A stretch of 64,000 nucleotides of DNA from Pseudomonas cuatrocienegasensis (GCF_900110925.1 NZ_FOFP01000008.1:1-64000); one strand, 5' to 3'; shown: positions 29,515 through 37,958, numbered from the stretch's first letter. Notes: generated from the sequence alone by a model not told the origin. A program made the numbers and translations.

Positions 29515-30478
29515 GGGAAGGTCCAAAGTGTTGGTAGCCGCCATGAGACAGCACGAAGGGGGCACCATTGCAGTCGATTACCTGAACGCCACTGCCCGCG
29601 ACCGCCTGGCCGACCACCTGGATCGGCCAACCGGCCTGTTGCAGTGGCGCCAGCTCGGCAGGTGGCAAGGTGAAAGCCAGCAGATAATCGTCGCCACCGG
29701 CCAAGGCACAGGTCAGTGCCTTAGCACCAGCCTGCTCGCGCAGGGCCACGGACAACGGTAGATGTTCGAGTTCGATACGCAGGCCCACAGCACTGGCCTG
29801 GGCAATATGCCCGCAGTCGGCGAGCAGGCCATCGGAAATATCCAGCGCCGCCGTGGCCCGGCCGCGCAGAGCCTGACCCAGGTCGAGCTGCGGCATTGGC
29901 GACCAATAACGCGCCAGCAGCGCCTCGGCATGCACCCCATCGGCCGCCACCTGCCCCAGCACCAGCGGCAACGCCGCCGCCGCCTCGCCGAGCGCTCCGC
30001 CAACACACAGCAGGTCGCCGACCTGAGCACCGGCGCGGGTCAGCGCCTGGCCACGGGGCAGGCGGCCAAATACCGTCAGGGTCAGGCTCAGGGGGCCACG
30101 GGTGGTATCGCCGCCGATCAGGCGCAAGCCGCAACGCGCCGCCATACAGTCCAGGCCACGGGCAAACGCCTCCAGCCAGTCGGCATCGGCCGCCGGCAAG
30201 GTGATCGCAAGGGTAAAACCGAGGGGCGCCGCGCCCATGGCGGCCAGATCGCTGGCCGACACGCCCAGCGCACGCTGACCGAGCAGGAAAGGATCGGCCT
30301 GCTCGGGAAAATGCACGCCCACCACCAGGGTATCGGTGGACACGGCCAGTTGCTCGTCGCCGGCGAGTTCGAGCAGCGCACAATCATCGCCAATGCCCAG
30401 CGCCACACCCGCCGCCCCCTGCGCACAGGACGCGGCGGCGAAGTAGCGGCGAATCAGCTCGAACTCACCCAACGGCAT
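29507..30478 (-). CDS. thiL: Thiamine-monophosphate kinase
   Basis: 323 aa of the PurM/ThiL-type ATP-binding family, phosphorylating thiamine monophosphate to the active cofactor. It begins [13 protein letters not shown] and contains GIGDDCALLEL, VSTDTLVVGVHFP, GGDTTRGPLSLT and DISDGLLADCGHIA, the metal and ATP sites of the family. It shares one base with the nusB stop and overlaps pgpA, supporting tight translational coupling. Confidence 0.95.
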   Translation of the reverse strand: MPLGEFELIRRYFAAASCAQGAAGVALGIGDDCALLELAGDEQLAVSTDTLVVGVHFPEQADPFLLGQRALGVSASDLAAMGAAPLGFTLAITLPAADADWLEAFARGLDCMAARCGLRLIGGDTTRGPLSLTLTVFGRLPRGQALTRAGAQVGDLLCVGGALGEAAAALPLVLGQVAADGVHAEALLARYWSPMPQLDLGQALRGRATAALDISDGLLADCGHIAQASAVGLRIELEHLPLSVALREQAGAKALTCALAGGDDYLLAFTLPPAELAPLQQAGWPIQVVGQAVAGSGVQVIDCNGAPFVLSHGGYQHFGPSRD

Positions 30479-30963
30479 CAGCGCTTGAACGCGCGAACTT
30501 CTTCGGCCCGCAGTTGCGGTGCCAGCTTGTCCAGTACGCCGTTGACGAACTTGTGCCCGTCGGTGGCGCCGAAGACCTTGGCCAGCTCGATACCTTCGTT
30601 GATCACCACGCGGTACGGCACGTCGATGCGCTGCTTCAGCTCGAAGGTCGACAGGCGCAGGATTGACAGCTCGACCGGGTCGATCTCGGCCAGCGGACGG
30701 TCGAGCAGTGGCTCGAAGGCGCCGTCGATGTCGCTTTTGTTGCGCGCCACGCCGTAGAGAATCTCGTGGAAGTAGGCGCCGTCGACCTTGTCGAAGTCAT
30801 TGTCGACGCGGAACTGCGCTTCCAGCTCGTTCAGGCTCTGCCCGGCCATGTGCCAGGAGTACAGCGCCTGCATGGCCAGGGTGCGCGCCTCGCGACGCGC
30901 CAGGGTCTTGGCGCTGGGGCCTTTCTTGGCAGGTTGCGGCTGCTTGCCGTCGGCTTGGCTCAC
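30478..30963 (-). CDS. nusB: Transcription antitermination factor NusB
   Basis: 161 aa, all-helical, with the family core [20 protein letters not shown] and [32 protein letters not shown]. NusB with NusE (S10) binds boxA RNA in rRNA transcription complexes. The N-terminal tail is basic and Lys-rich. It overlaps ribH (ATGA) in the conserved ribH-nusB arrangement. Confidence 0.96.
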   Translation of the reverse strand: MSQADGKQPQPAKKGPSAKTLARREARTLAMQALYSWHMAGQSLNELEAQFRVDNDFDKVDGAYFHEILYGVARNKSDIDGAFEPLLDRPLAEIDPVELSILRLSTFELKQRIDVPYRVVINEGIELAKVFGATDGHKFVNGVLDKLAPQLRAEEVRAFKR

Positions 30964-31436
30964 TTGGCCTCCAACTGCGCCAGCAGGCTGACCATTTCCA
31001 GAGCCGACAGCGCAGCTTCGGCGCCTTTGTTGCCGGCTTTGGTGCCGGAACGCTCAATGGCCTGCTCGATCGAGTCGACGGTCAACACGCCGAATGCAAC
31101 CGGTACGCCGAACTCCATGGAAACCTGGGCCAGGCCCTTGGTGCACTCACCGGCAACGTACTCGAAATGCGGAGTGCCGCCACGGATCACCGCGCCCAGG
31201 GCGATGATCGCGTCGAAGTCGCCACGCTGCGCGACCTTTTGCGCCACCAGCGGAATCTCGAAGGCACCCGGCGCGCGGATGATGGTGATGTCGTTCTCGC
31301 TCACACCGTGGCGTACCAGGGCATCGACGGCGCCGCTGACCAGGCTTTCGACGACGAAGCTGTTAAAGCGGCCGACCACCAGGGCAAAGCGGCCTTTGGG
31401 GGCGATGAAGGTACCTTCGATGGTCTTCAGGGTCAT
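30960..31436 (-). CDS. ribH: 6,7-dimethyl-8-ribityllumazine synthase
   Basis: 158 aa. It condenses the RibD pathway product with 3,4-dihydroxybutanone phosphate from RibB to give lumazine. Motifs: [49 protein letters not shown] and the catalytic region [27 protein letters not shown] 31436 ([10 protein letters not shown]) is preferred over an upstream in-frame codon because family homology begins there. It lies downstream of ribBA on the minus strand. Confidence 0.96.
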   Translation of the reverse strand: MTLKTIEGTFIAPKGRFALVVGRFNSFVVESLVSGAVDALVRHGVSENDITIIRAPGAFEIPLVAQKVAQRGDFDAIIALGAVIRGGTPHFEYVAGECTKGLAQVSMEFGVPVAFGVLTVDSIEQAIERSGTKAGNKGAEAALSALEMVSLLAQLEAK

Positions 31437-31551
31437 TTCGAGTTCTCGCAGTGTGTAAAGAGCCAGGGCGCTGGGCACCCCGAAATAAGCATTCTGTCTG
31501 TCGCCAGGCCCGCCCTTGATGGGTCAGGCCTGTGCCGACCGTGGTCGGCTG

Positions 31552-32631
31552 TCAATCAGCGGGCAAGTATTCTACAACTTCCAGGTCGAAGCCGGATATC
31601 GCGTTGAACTTCATCGGCGAACTCATCAGGCGCATCTTGCGCACACCGAGGTCGCGCAGAATCTGCGAACCGGCACCCACGGTGCTGTAAGTCGCCGGAT
31701 TGGACGGCTGCTGACGACCGAGCAGGGCCAGCAGCTCCGGGCCGGTGAGCGGGTTGCCGAGCAGCAGCACCACGCCGCTGCCGGCTTTCGCCACCTCGGC
31801 CATGGCCGCGCGCATGCTCCAGCGCCCCGGCTGGTTGACCAGAAACAGGTCACGCAGCGGGTCCATATTGTGCACCCGTACCAGGGTCGGTTCTTCGGCA
31901 CAGACCGTGCCCAGGGTCAGGGCCATGTGCGCGGTGTTTTCCACCGCATCGCGGTAGGTGACCAGGTTGAACTGGCCCAGCTCGGTGTCCAGGGGCTGCT
32001 CGCTGACACGCTCGACCGTTCGCTCGTGGATCAGCCGGTAGTGGATCAGGTCGGCGATGGTGCCGATCTTCAGGCCATGCAGCTCGGCAAAGGCTTCCAG
32101 CTCCGGGCGACGGGCCATGGTGCCGTCGTCGTTCATGATCTCGCAGATCACCCCACTCGGCTCAAACCCACCCATGCGCGCCAGGTCGCAGGCTGCCTCG
32201 GTGTGGCCGGCACGGGCCAGCACGCCACCGGCCTGGGCCATCAACGGGAAGATATGCCCAGGGCTGACGATATCGTCGGCCACGGCACCTTTGGCCACGG
32301 CGGCCTGCACGGTGCGCGCACGGTCAGCGGCGGAAATACCGGTGGTGACGCCTTCGGCGGCCTCGATGGACACGGTGAACTTGGTACCAAAACCGGAGCC
32401 GTTACGCGGTGCCATCAGCGGCAGCTTGAGCAGTTCGCAGCGCTCGCGGGTCATCGGCATGCAGATCAGGCCACGGGCGAAGCGCGCCATGAAATTGATG
32501 TGCTCGGCGGTCACGCATTCCGAGGCGATGATGATGTCGCCTTCGTTCTCGCGGTCTTCGTCATCCATCAGGATGACCATCTTGCCAGCGCGGATGTCTT
32601 CGATCAGTTCTTCAGCGGTGTTGAGTGCCAT
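31552..32631 (-). CDS. ribBA: 3,4-dihydroxy-2-butanone-4-phosphate synthase with degenerate GTP cyclohydrolase II domain (RibBA)
   Basis: 359 aa. Residues 1-205 are a complete RibB domain with DDEDRENEGDIIIASE, the metal-binding acidic loop, and THIS-type elements such as GHIFPLMAQAGGVL and RAGHTEAACDLARM. Residues 206-359 align with GTP cyclohydrolase II, but the CX2GX8CXC zinc motif is missing; only one cysteine (GTVCAEEP) is present. The second activity is therefore probably lost, and is supplied by RibA encoded at 26804-27424. It sits between ribE and ribH in the riboflavin operon. Confidence 0.93.
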   Translation of the reverse strand: MALNTAEELIEDIRAGKMVILMDDEDRENEGDIIIASECVTAEHINFMARFARGLICMPMTRERCELLKLPLMAPRNGSGFGTKFTVSIEAAEGVTTGISAADRARTVQAAVAKGAVADDIVSPGHIFPLMAQAGGVLARAGHTEAACDLARMGGFEPSGVICEIMNDDGTMARRPELEAFAELHGLKIGTIADLIHYRLIHERTVERVSEQPLDTELGQFNLVTYRDAVENTAHMALTLGTVCAEEPTLVRVHNMDPLRDLFLVNQPGRWSMRAAMAEVAKAGSGVVLLLGNPLTGPELLALLGRQQPSNPATYSTVGAGSQILRDLGVRKMRLMSSPMKFNAISGFDLEVVEYLPAD

Positions 32632-32643
32632 CGGGCAGTGTCC

Positions 32644-33306
32644 TTAATTCTTCAGGTAGCCGTGTTCGGCGAGAAAACCTTCGGTCAGGCTGGAAGCCTT
32701 GGGTTCTGCGGCCTTGTCACCGAGCAGCAGGCGCTCCAGGTAACGCGCCAGCAGGTCGACCTCAAGGTTGACCTTATGCCCGGGGCGGTAGTCGAGCATG
32801 ATGGTTTCGGCCAGGGTATGCGGCACGATGGTCAGCTCGAATTCCGCACCATTCACCGCGTTGACCGTCAGGCTGGTGCCGTCGACGGTGATCGAGCCTT
32901 TGTGCGCGATGTACTTGGCCAGCTCCTTCGGCGCACGCACGGTGAACTGCCAGGCGCGGGCGTTTTCCGCCAGGGCGACGATCTCGCCGACACCGTCGAC
33001 ATGGCCGCTGACCAGGTGGCCGCCAAGGCGGCTGGTCGGCGTCAGGGCCTTTTCCAGGTTGACCTTGCTGCCCGTCTTGAGGTCGACGAAGGCGGTGCGC
33101 GCCAGGGTCTCGCGGCTGACATCGGCCCAGAAGCCATCGCCCGGCAGCTCGACTGCGGTCAGGCACACGCCATTCACGGCGATGCTGTCGCCGAGCTTGA
33201 CGTCGCCCAGGTCGAGCTTGCCGGTGGCGACATAGAGGCGCCAATCGCCGCCTTTGGGGGTGATCGCGCGGATGCTGCCGATAGACTCGATTATGCCGGT
33301 GAACAT
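32644..33306 (-). CDS. ribE: Riboflavin synthase, alpha chain
   Basis: 220 aa with the two lumazine-binding repeats of the family (about 1-97 and 98-200), starting MFTGIIESIGSI and containing DSIAVNGVCLTAVEL and GSITVDGTSLTVNAV. It dismutates two lumazines to riboflavin plus the RibD product. The ATG at 33306 has a strong GGAGG but lies inside the 3' end of a 30-codon leader ORF (33291-33383), so it is probably translationally coupled. It is the first full gene after the FMN riboswitch. Confidence 0.95.
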   Translation of the reverse strand: MFTGIIESIGSIRAITPKGGDWRLYVATGKLDLGDVKLGDSIAVNGVCLTAVELPGDGFWADVSRETLARTAFVDLKTGSKVNLEKALTPTSRLGGHLVSGHVDGVGEIVALAENARAWQFTVRAPKELAKYIAHKGSITVDGTSLTVNAVNGAEFELTIVPHTLAETIMLDYRPGHKVNLEVDLLARYLERLLLGDKAAEPKASSLTEGFLAEHGYLKN

Positions 33307-33383
33307 GGCGCCTCCGCGGACAAAGCCCGGCCGCCGGGCACGCGCAAGCGGCCTACGGCAGAAAGGGAATACTGATGGGACAT
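33291..33383 (-). CDS. Predicted 30-aa leader peptide between FMN riboswitch and ribE
   Basis: An ORF of 30 codons (begins MSHQYSLSAVGRLRVPGG, ends APCSPA) with a textbook AGGAG 8 nt before its ATG. Its stop (33291-33293) lies 12 nt past the ribE start codon, so ribosomes leaving it would re-initiate at ribE. Its own AGGAG is partly paired in the hairpin CCTGTTT-TTCATT-AAACAGG (33413-33394), which looks like the riboswitch expression platform. No homologue is recognised, and the peptide sequence itself may not matter. Confidence 0.55.
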   Translation of the reverse strand: MSHQYSLSAVGRLRVPGGRALSAEAPCSPA

Positions 33384-33391
33384 CGTTCGAA

Positions 33392-33413
33392 CTCCTGTTT
33401 AATGAAAAACAGG
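33392..33413 (-). promoter_or_regulatory. Shine-Dalgarno-sequestering hairpin (riboswitch expression platform)
   Basis: On the minus strand, CCTGTTT pairs with AAACAGG across a 6-nt loop. The descending arm runs into AGGAG, the ribosome binding site of the leader ORF at 33383. No U-run follows, so translational rather than transcriptional control is more likely. Confidence 0.6.
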
Positions 33414-33470
33414 GCGTGTTGGATCGATAGGGATCATTCCGGCAGGCAAGCGCAGGCCGGGGTCTACAAA

Positions 33471-33614
33471 TCCCGCTCTCTCTTTATCCGGACTGTAACC
33501 GTCGGCCCCGGGATCACACCGGGTCTGCTGACCTTGCCAGCGTGGCAAGCGCTCGCGGGCTAGACGCATTGCGCGTCATTACCGCCGGTGGGGAATTGCG
33601 CCCCGCCCTGAGAA
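33471..33614 (-). promoter_or_regulatory. FMN riboswitch (RFN element)
   Basis: Reading the minus strand, the conserved blocks appear in order: CAGGGCGGGGCGCAATTCCC, CACCGGCGGTAAT, AGCCCGCGAGCGC, GGTCAGCAGACCCGGTGTGA, GGGGCCGACGGTTACAGTCC and GGATAAAGAGAG. It precedes ribE-ribBA-ribH and should lower their expression when FMN is abundant. ribD and nrdR lie upstream of it and would escape this control. Confidence 0.95.
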
Positions 33615-33697
33615 CGTTGTGGCCACCGCAGTGGCCGGTAAGCGTTTTACCACATTTGCCCGCTGGCTGTACCGCACGGCAGACGCTGACCCAGCAG

Positions 33698-34813
33698 TCA
33701 GCTCGGCGACGGCACGGCGATGATGCGCCAGTCGTCACCCACCGCGCGCATGTCGACGATGGTCAACTCAGGCGCTTCAGCCATGCGCGCCAGCGGCAGG
33801 TCGAGCAGCGGTCGCGCACTGGAGCCGAGAAACTTCGGCGCCATAAACAACTGGTACTCATCGACCAGCCGCTGCCGCGCAAAAGCCCCGGCCAAACGCG
33901 GCCCGGCCTCCACCAGCACTTCATTGGCACCACGCCGCGCCAGCTCCAGCAGCAGCTTGCGCAGGTCAACATGCCCATTGCTGCTGGCCACGGCCAATAG
34001 TTCGTGTCCATCGTCGGCATAGCGATCACGCGAGGCGGCCGCCGCACAGGTCGCCACCAGGGCCGGGCCGGCCTGGAAGAACGCCGCGCTCAGCGGCACG
34101 CGCAGACGGCCATCGACCAGCACGCGCTGGGGCGGCCGGCTGGCGGCGAGAAAACTCAATTCGGGGTTCAGACCCAACTCATCGGGGCGCACGGTCAAGC
34201 GGGCATTATCAGCCATCACGGTGTCCGCACCGCTGAGCACTACGCTGGAGCGCGCACGCAAACGCTGCACGGCGGCGCGGGCGGCAGGGCCGGTAATCCA
34301 CTGGCTTTCGCCGCTGGCCATGGCGGTGCGCCCGTCCAGGCTCATCGCCAACTTGACCCGCACAAACGGCAGGCCCTGCTCCATACGCTTGATAAAACCA
34401 GGGTTGAGTGCCCGCGCTTCGGCTTCGAGCACCCCGCTCTGCACCGCAATGCCGGCGTGCATCAGGCGCAGCAGGCCGTTACCGGCCACCTCGGGATTGG
34501 GGTCCTGCATGGCCGCGACCACCCGGGTGATGCCGGCGGCGACCAGTGCATCGGCGCAGGGCGGCGTGCGGCCATGGTGGCTGCAGGGTTCCAGGGTGAC
34601 GTAGGCGGTGGCGCCACGGGCCTTGTCGCCGGCATGGCGCAGGGCATGCACCTCGGCGTGGGGCTCGCCGGCGCGCACATGCCAGCCTTCACCGACAATC
34701 TCCCCGTCGCGCACGATGACGCAGCCGACGCGGGGGTTGGGGTGGGTGGAGTACAGCCCCTTGCGCGCCAATTCCAGGGCGCGCGCCATAAAGGCGTGGT
34801 CGTTACCGCCCAT
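33698..34813 (-). CDS. ribD: Bifunctional pyrimidine deaminase / reductase RibD
   Basis: 371 aa. The N-terminal deaminase (about 1-145) has the zinc site HAEVHAL and PCSHHGRTPPCADAL. The C-terminal reductase (about 150-371) has KLAMSLDGRTAMASGESQWI. It carries out the second and third steps after GTP cyclohydrolase II. It shares one base with the nrdR stop. It is transcribed toward the FMN riboswitch, about 80 bp away, with no obvious terminator between. Confidence 0.95.
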   Translation of the reverse strand: MGGNDHAFMARALELARKGLYSTHPNPRVGCVIVRDGEIVGEGWHVRAGEPHAEVHALRHAGDKARGATAYVTLEPCSHHGRTPPCADALVAAGITRVVAAMQDPNPEVAGNGLLRLMHAGIAVQSGVLEAEARALNPGFIKRMEQGLPFVRVKLAMSLDGRTAMASGESQWITGPAARAAVQRLRARSSVVLSGADTVMADNARLTVRPDELGLNPELSFLAASRPPQRVLVDGRLRVPLSAAFFQAGPALVATCAAAASRDRYADDGHELLAVASSNGHVDLRKLLLELARRGANEVLVEAGPRLAGAFARQRLVDEYQLFMAPKFLGSSARPLLDLPLARMAEAPELTIVDMRAVGDDWRIIAVPSPS

Positions 34814-35277
34814 CAGGATTGCGCAGGTTCGCGGGACAACCGGTCGATTTCCTCGCGGAACTCGTTAAGGTCCTGGAAGCGCCTGTAGACCGAGGCGAAG
34901 CGAATATAGGCCACCTCATCAAGCTTCTGCAGCTCGGTCATCACCAGCTCACCGAGCACCAGCGACTTGATCTCGCGCTCACCGGTAGCACGCAGCTTGT
35001 GCTTGATGTGGGCGATGGCCGCTTCCAGGCGCTCGATGCTCACCGGGCGTTTTTCCAGGGCCCGCTGCATGCCGGCGCGCAGCTTGTCCTCATCGAACGG
35101 CTGGCGGCTGCCGTCCTGCTTGATCAAGCGGGGCATCACCAGCTCAGCGGTCTCGAAGGTGGTGAAGCGTTCACCACAGGCCAGGCACTCGCGCCGACGG
35201 CGCACCTGCTCGCCCTCGGCGACCAGCCGGGAGTCGATCACCTTGGTATCATTGGCAGCGCAGAAAGGACAGTGCAT
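34813..35277 (-). CDS. nrdR: Transcriptional repressor NrdR
   Basis: 154 aa. The N-terminal zinc ribbon is CPFC...CLACGERF ([18 protein letters not shown]), followed by an ATP-cone (about 45-135, [20 protein letters not shown]). It represses ribonucleotide reductase genes according to the ATP/dATP ratio. The start at ATG 35277 gives the family N-terminus; an upstream in-frame codon at 35310 would add 11 non-conserved residues. It heads the nrdR-ribD run, as in other gammaproteobacteria. Confidence 0.96.
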   Translation of the reverse strand: MHCPFCAANDTKVIDSRLVAEGEQVRRRRECLACGERFTTFETAELVMPRLIKQDGSRQPFDEDKLRAGMQRALEKRPVSIERLEAAIAHIKHKLRATGEREIKSLVLGELVMTELQKLDEVAYIRFASVYRRFQDLNEFREEIDRLSREPAQS

Positions 35278-35312
35278 AGGAAAGCGAGGCCAGAAAGTTC
35301 GAGGCGCCATGT

Positions 35313-35366
35313 TAGGGTCTGTTCCCGTTTCGTCGCAAGCCGCGAACGAAACGGCAACAGACCCTA
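35313..35366. repeat. CTAG-ended palindromic mini-element, family 1, copy 2
   Basis: TAGGGTCTGTTCCCGTTTCG, GCAAGCCGCGAAC in the loop, then CGAAACGGCAACAGACCCTA. One mismatch separates the arms. It abuts, and shares CTAGG with, the family 2 element that starts at 35364. It lies upstream of nrdR. Confidence 0.8.
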
Positions 35367-35531
35367 GGAGCCTGCCGGACTTAACACTGTTCTACTGCGG
35401 GAAAGCCGAATTTGGCCATTTTTGCTGCTTTCCCTCGTTAAATATCTCGCTATTCGCCTCGGTAAAGCAGCAAAACTGTCGCAAACCGATCTTTCCCTCG
35501 CTACGAACGGTCAAGCCCGACAGGCTCCTAG
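35364..35531. repeat. MITE-like element, family 2, complete copy
   Basis: A 168-bp element bounded by 22-bp inverted repeats, CTAGGAGCCTGCCGGACTTA at the left and its near complement (19 of 22) at 35510-35531. The interior contains further complementary stretches (GCTGCTTTCCC / GGTAAAGCAGC) and no ORF. A half copy of its left end occurs inverted at 42120-42176. It fills most of the 330-bp gap between nrdR and the YbaY gene. Confidence 0.75.
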
Positions 35532-35607
35532 CGCATCCCACCGGCAAGACAAGCCAGCGCCTTTGCGGTATACAGGCGCGCGCACCCATTGAGAACACGG
35601 CCTGCCC

Positions 35608-36081
35608 ATGCTCATCGACCTGAACACCTTTCGCCCCGCCCTGCGCGCCCTTGCCTTGATCGGTTTTGGCGCCACGCTGCTGGCCTGCTCCAGCGAGCCG
35701 TCGCAGCCGCAGCCCCCTACCGCGCCAACCGCACCTCCCGCGGCCCCGGCGCCAGCCGAGGTGGAAACCGACTACCGCCACGCCCTTAGCGGCCAATTGC
35801 TGGATGTGCCGGCCAATGCGGTGGTCGAACTGGCGCTGCTGCAGGTTGACGAACGCGGTCGCCCCCAGGGCCTGCTGGGTAATATCCAGGTGCGCAGCAA
35901 CGGCGCCGCCCTGCCCTTTCGCCTGCCGTTCAACCCGCAGGCAGTGAAGGCCGAGCGGCGCGTCGAGCTGCACGGCCGTGCCCATCTCGATGGCCGTTTG
36001 ATTCTGCGTCTGACGCCGCAAACCATCACTGGTACCGACAGCCAGGACCTCGGCGCCCTGCGCCTGGTCAGCGCCCCATGA
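35608..36081 (+). CDS. YbaY-family lipoprotein
   Basis: 157 aa with a lipoprotein signal peptide and lipobox (ALIGFGATLLACSS, cysteine at about residue 27). A Pro/Ala-rich linker follows, then a ~100-residue beta domain (HALSGQLLDVPANAVVELALLQV...PFRLPFNP...) of the YbaY type. It should be anchored in the periplasm; the function is unknown. It overlaps the following methyltransferase gene by 4 bp. Confidence 0.85.
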   Translation: MLIDLNTFRPALRALALIGFGATLLACSSEPSQPQPPTAPTAPPAAPAPAEVETDYRHALSGQLLDVPANAVVELALLQVDERGRPQGLLGNIQVRSNGAALPFRLPFNPQAVKAERRVELHGRAHLDGRLILRLTPQTITGTDSQDLGALRLVSAP

Positions 36082-36734
36082 CGCCACCCGGCGCCCTGCA
36101 AACGGCGCTGGGCAAGCTGCTTGGCGATGCCCGTTTGAGCGCCACGGCGCTGCCGGGCACCGATCTGCAGCTGTGGCTGATCGATGCGGCGAATATGGAC
36201 CGCGCGTTCAACCCCGAAGAAACCCGACGCATCCTCGAGGAGCCGCCCTACTGGTGCTTCTGCTGGGCCAGTGGCCTGGTGTTGGCGCGCTGGCTGGCGG
36301 CCCATCCCGAGTGGGTGCGCAGCAAGCGTGTGCTGGATTTTGGCGCCGGTTCAGGGGTGGCCGCCATCGCCGCGGCCAAGGCAGGGGCGCTGGGAGTGGT
36401 GGCCTGTGACCTCGACCCGCTGGCCCTCGACGCCTGCCGGGCGAATGCCGAACTGAATGGGGTGAGTCTGAGTTATTCGGCAGACTTTTTCGCCGAAGCC
36501 GACCGCTTCGATCTAATCCTGGTGGCCGATGTGCTCTACGACCGCGCCAATCTGCCACTGCTCGACCAGTTCCTCAGCCGCGGCCGCGAAGCCCTGGTGG
36601 CCGACTCACGGGTACGTGATTTCCGCCACCCGCTGTATCGCCAGTTGGCCATGCACGAGGCCAGTACCTGGCCGGATCTGGCCGAGCCTGCCGAATTTCG
36701 CCATGTGAGCCTGTACCATGCGAGGCGCGGCTGA
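36078..36734 (+). CDS. Class I SAM-dependent methyltransferase (PrmA / ETFB-lysine methyltransferase-like)
   Basis: 218 aa. The SAM-binding motif I is VLDFGAGSGVAAIAAAKAG (about residues 86-104), with the acidic loop CDLDPLALDACRANAELNG after it and LILVADVLYDR as motif II/IV. The sequence order resembles protein-lysine methyltransferases of the ETFB/METTL20 group and ribosomal L11 methyltransferase. The target is not determinable here. It starts inside the end of the lipoprotein gene (ATGA). Confidence 0.85.
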   Translation: MTPPGALQTALGKLLGDARLSATALPGTDLQLWLIDAANMDRAFNPEETRRILEEPPYWCFCWASGLVLARWLAAHPEWVRSKRVLDFGAGSGVAAIAAAKAGALGVVACDLDPLALDACRANAELNGVSLSYSADFFAEADRFDLILVADVLYDRANLPLLDQFLSRGREALVADSRVRDFRHPLYRQLAMHEASTWPDLAEPAEFRHVSLYHARRG

Positions 36735-36777
36735 CGGCGACCTTGTTTTCGCCGCCGAGCACCCGCACTTATAGTGA

Positions 36778-36837
36778 TAGGGTCTGTTGCCATTTCGTCG
36801 CGAGCCGCGAGCCGCGAGCGCAACCGGAACAGCCCCC
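36778..36837. repeat. Palindromic mini-element, family 1, degenerate copy 3
   Basis: TAGGGTCTGTTGCCATTTCG at the left; the loop carries a tandem GAGCCGC duplication; the right arm is eroded to GCAACCGGAACAGCCCCC. It ends 27 bp upstream of the thioredoxin-like gene and must contain or displace its promoter. Confidence 0.65.
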
Positions 36838-36864
36838 AAGACTTTTCGCCCAACGAGACCGACC

Positions 36865-37737
36865 ATGAGCGACTCCCCCTATATCTTCAACGTCAGCGGC
36901 GCCGCTCAGTTCGAGCAGCTGGTGATCGAGAACTCCTTCCACAAGCCGGTGCTGGTGGATTTCTGGGCCGAATGGTGTGCGCCGTGCAAGGCGCTGATGC
37001 CGATCCTGGCGCAGATCACCGAGGGCTATCAAGGCGAGCTGCTGCTGGCCAAGGTCGACTGCGACGTGGAGCAGGACATAGTCGCGCGCTTCGGTATTCG
37101 CAGTCTGCCGACCGTGGTGCTGTTCAAGGATGGCCAGCCGGTCGACGGCTTCTCCGGCGCGCAGCCCGAGTCAGCGATCCGCGCCCTGCTGCAACCCCAT
37201 GTCGCCGAGCCGCCGGCACCGCAAGCCGACCTGCTGGAAGCGGCCAAAGCGCTGTACGCCGAGGGCCGCAGTGGCGATGCCGAACAGCTGCTGACCCAGT
37301 TGCTCGGCGAGAACAGTGACAACCCATCGGCGCTGATCCTCTACGCCCGCTGCCTGGCCGAACGCGGCGAGCTGGACGAAGCCGAACGGGTGCTGGGCGC
37401 AGTGAGCGGCGACGAACACAAGCAGGCCCTGGCCGGTGCGCGGGCGCAACTGACCTTCCTGCGCCAGGCCGCCGACCTGCCGGAAGTCGCCAGCCTGAAA
37501 ACGCGCCTGGCGCAGCAGCCAGAAGATGATGAAGCGACCTACCAACTGGCCGTGCAGCAACTCGCCCGCCAACAGTACGACGCCGCCTTGGACGGCCTGC
37601 TGCGCCTGTTCGTGCGCAACCGCAGCTACGCCGACGGCCTGCCGCACAAAACCCTGCTGCAGGTCTTCGAGCTGCTGGGCAATGACCACCCGCTGGTGAC
37701 CCAGTATCGTCGGCGACTGTACCAGGCGATTTATTAA
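36865..37737 (+). CDS. cnoX: CnoX-type thioredoxin-TPR co-chaperone (YbbN-like)
   Basis: 290 aa. The N-terminal thioredoxin fold (about 1-110) has the active-site segment WAEWCAPCKAL, a CAPC version of CGPC. The remainder (about 125-290) is a helical TPR-like region with repeats such as LYAEGRSGDAEQLLTQLL and LAERGELDEAERVLGAV. CnoX/YbbN proteins protect substrates from over-oxidation and hand them to GroEL or DnaK. The start is ATG 36865 (MSDSPYIFNVSG); the upstream in-frame extension is encoded by the mini-element and is not conserved. Confidence 0.92.
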   Translation: MSDSPYIFNVSGAAQFEQLVIENSFHKPVLVDFWAEWCAPCKALMPILAQITEGYQGELLLAKVDCDVEQDIVARFGIRSLPTVVLFKDGQPVDGFSGAQPESAIRALLQPHVAEPPAPQADLLEAAKALYAEGRSGDAEQLLTQLLGENSDNPSALILYARCLAERGELDEAERVLGAVSGDEHKQALAGARAQLTFLRQAADLPEVASLKTRLAQQPEDDEATYQLAVQQLARQQYDAALDGLLRLFVRNRSYADGLPHKTLLQVFELLGNDHPLVTQYRRRLYQAIY

Positions 37738-37775
37738 GCGGGGGCTGCGCTAAAACGCAGACCTGTTGCGCCCCT

Positions 37776-37849
37776 GTAGGAGCGAATTTATTCGCGATGG
37801 CGTCGCGAAAGCATCGCGAATAAAGGCTGGGCGCCCCCTTCGCTCCTAC
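37776..37849. repeat. REP-type inverted repeat
   Basis: GTAGGAGCGAATTTATTCGC ... GCGAATAAAGG ... CTTCGCTCCTAC. It is nearly identical in its ends to the copy at 58454-58547. It lies downstream of the cnoX gene. Confidence 0.8.
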
Positions 37850-37898
37850 AACAAGCCCGCCAACCGAGTCATTGATATTCCATTACACTGTAATCAAT

Positions 37899-37937
37899 AA
37901 AAAACGCCGCGACCCCATGAAGGAATCGCGGCGTTTT
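37899..37937. terminator. Bidirectional rho-independent terminator
   Basis: AAAAACGCCGCGA ... TCGCGGCGTTTTT, a 13-bp stem with A-run and T-run on either side and a 12-nt loop. It lies between the convergent cnoX and cio units and would stop both. Confidence 0.85.
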
Positions 37938-37958
37938 TCGTTCAGCGGCAGAGGCGAC

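Noticed and set aside
31516..33375. Plus-strand ORF, 619 codons, across the riboflavin genes
   Set aside because: Antisense to ribBA and ribE, both of which have complete family motifs.
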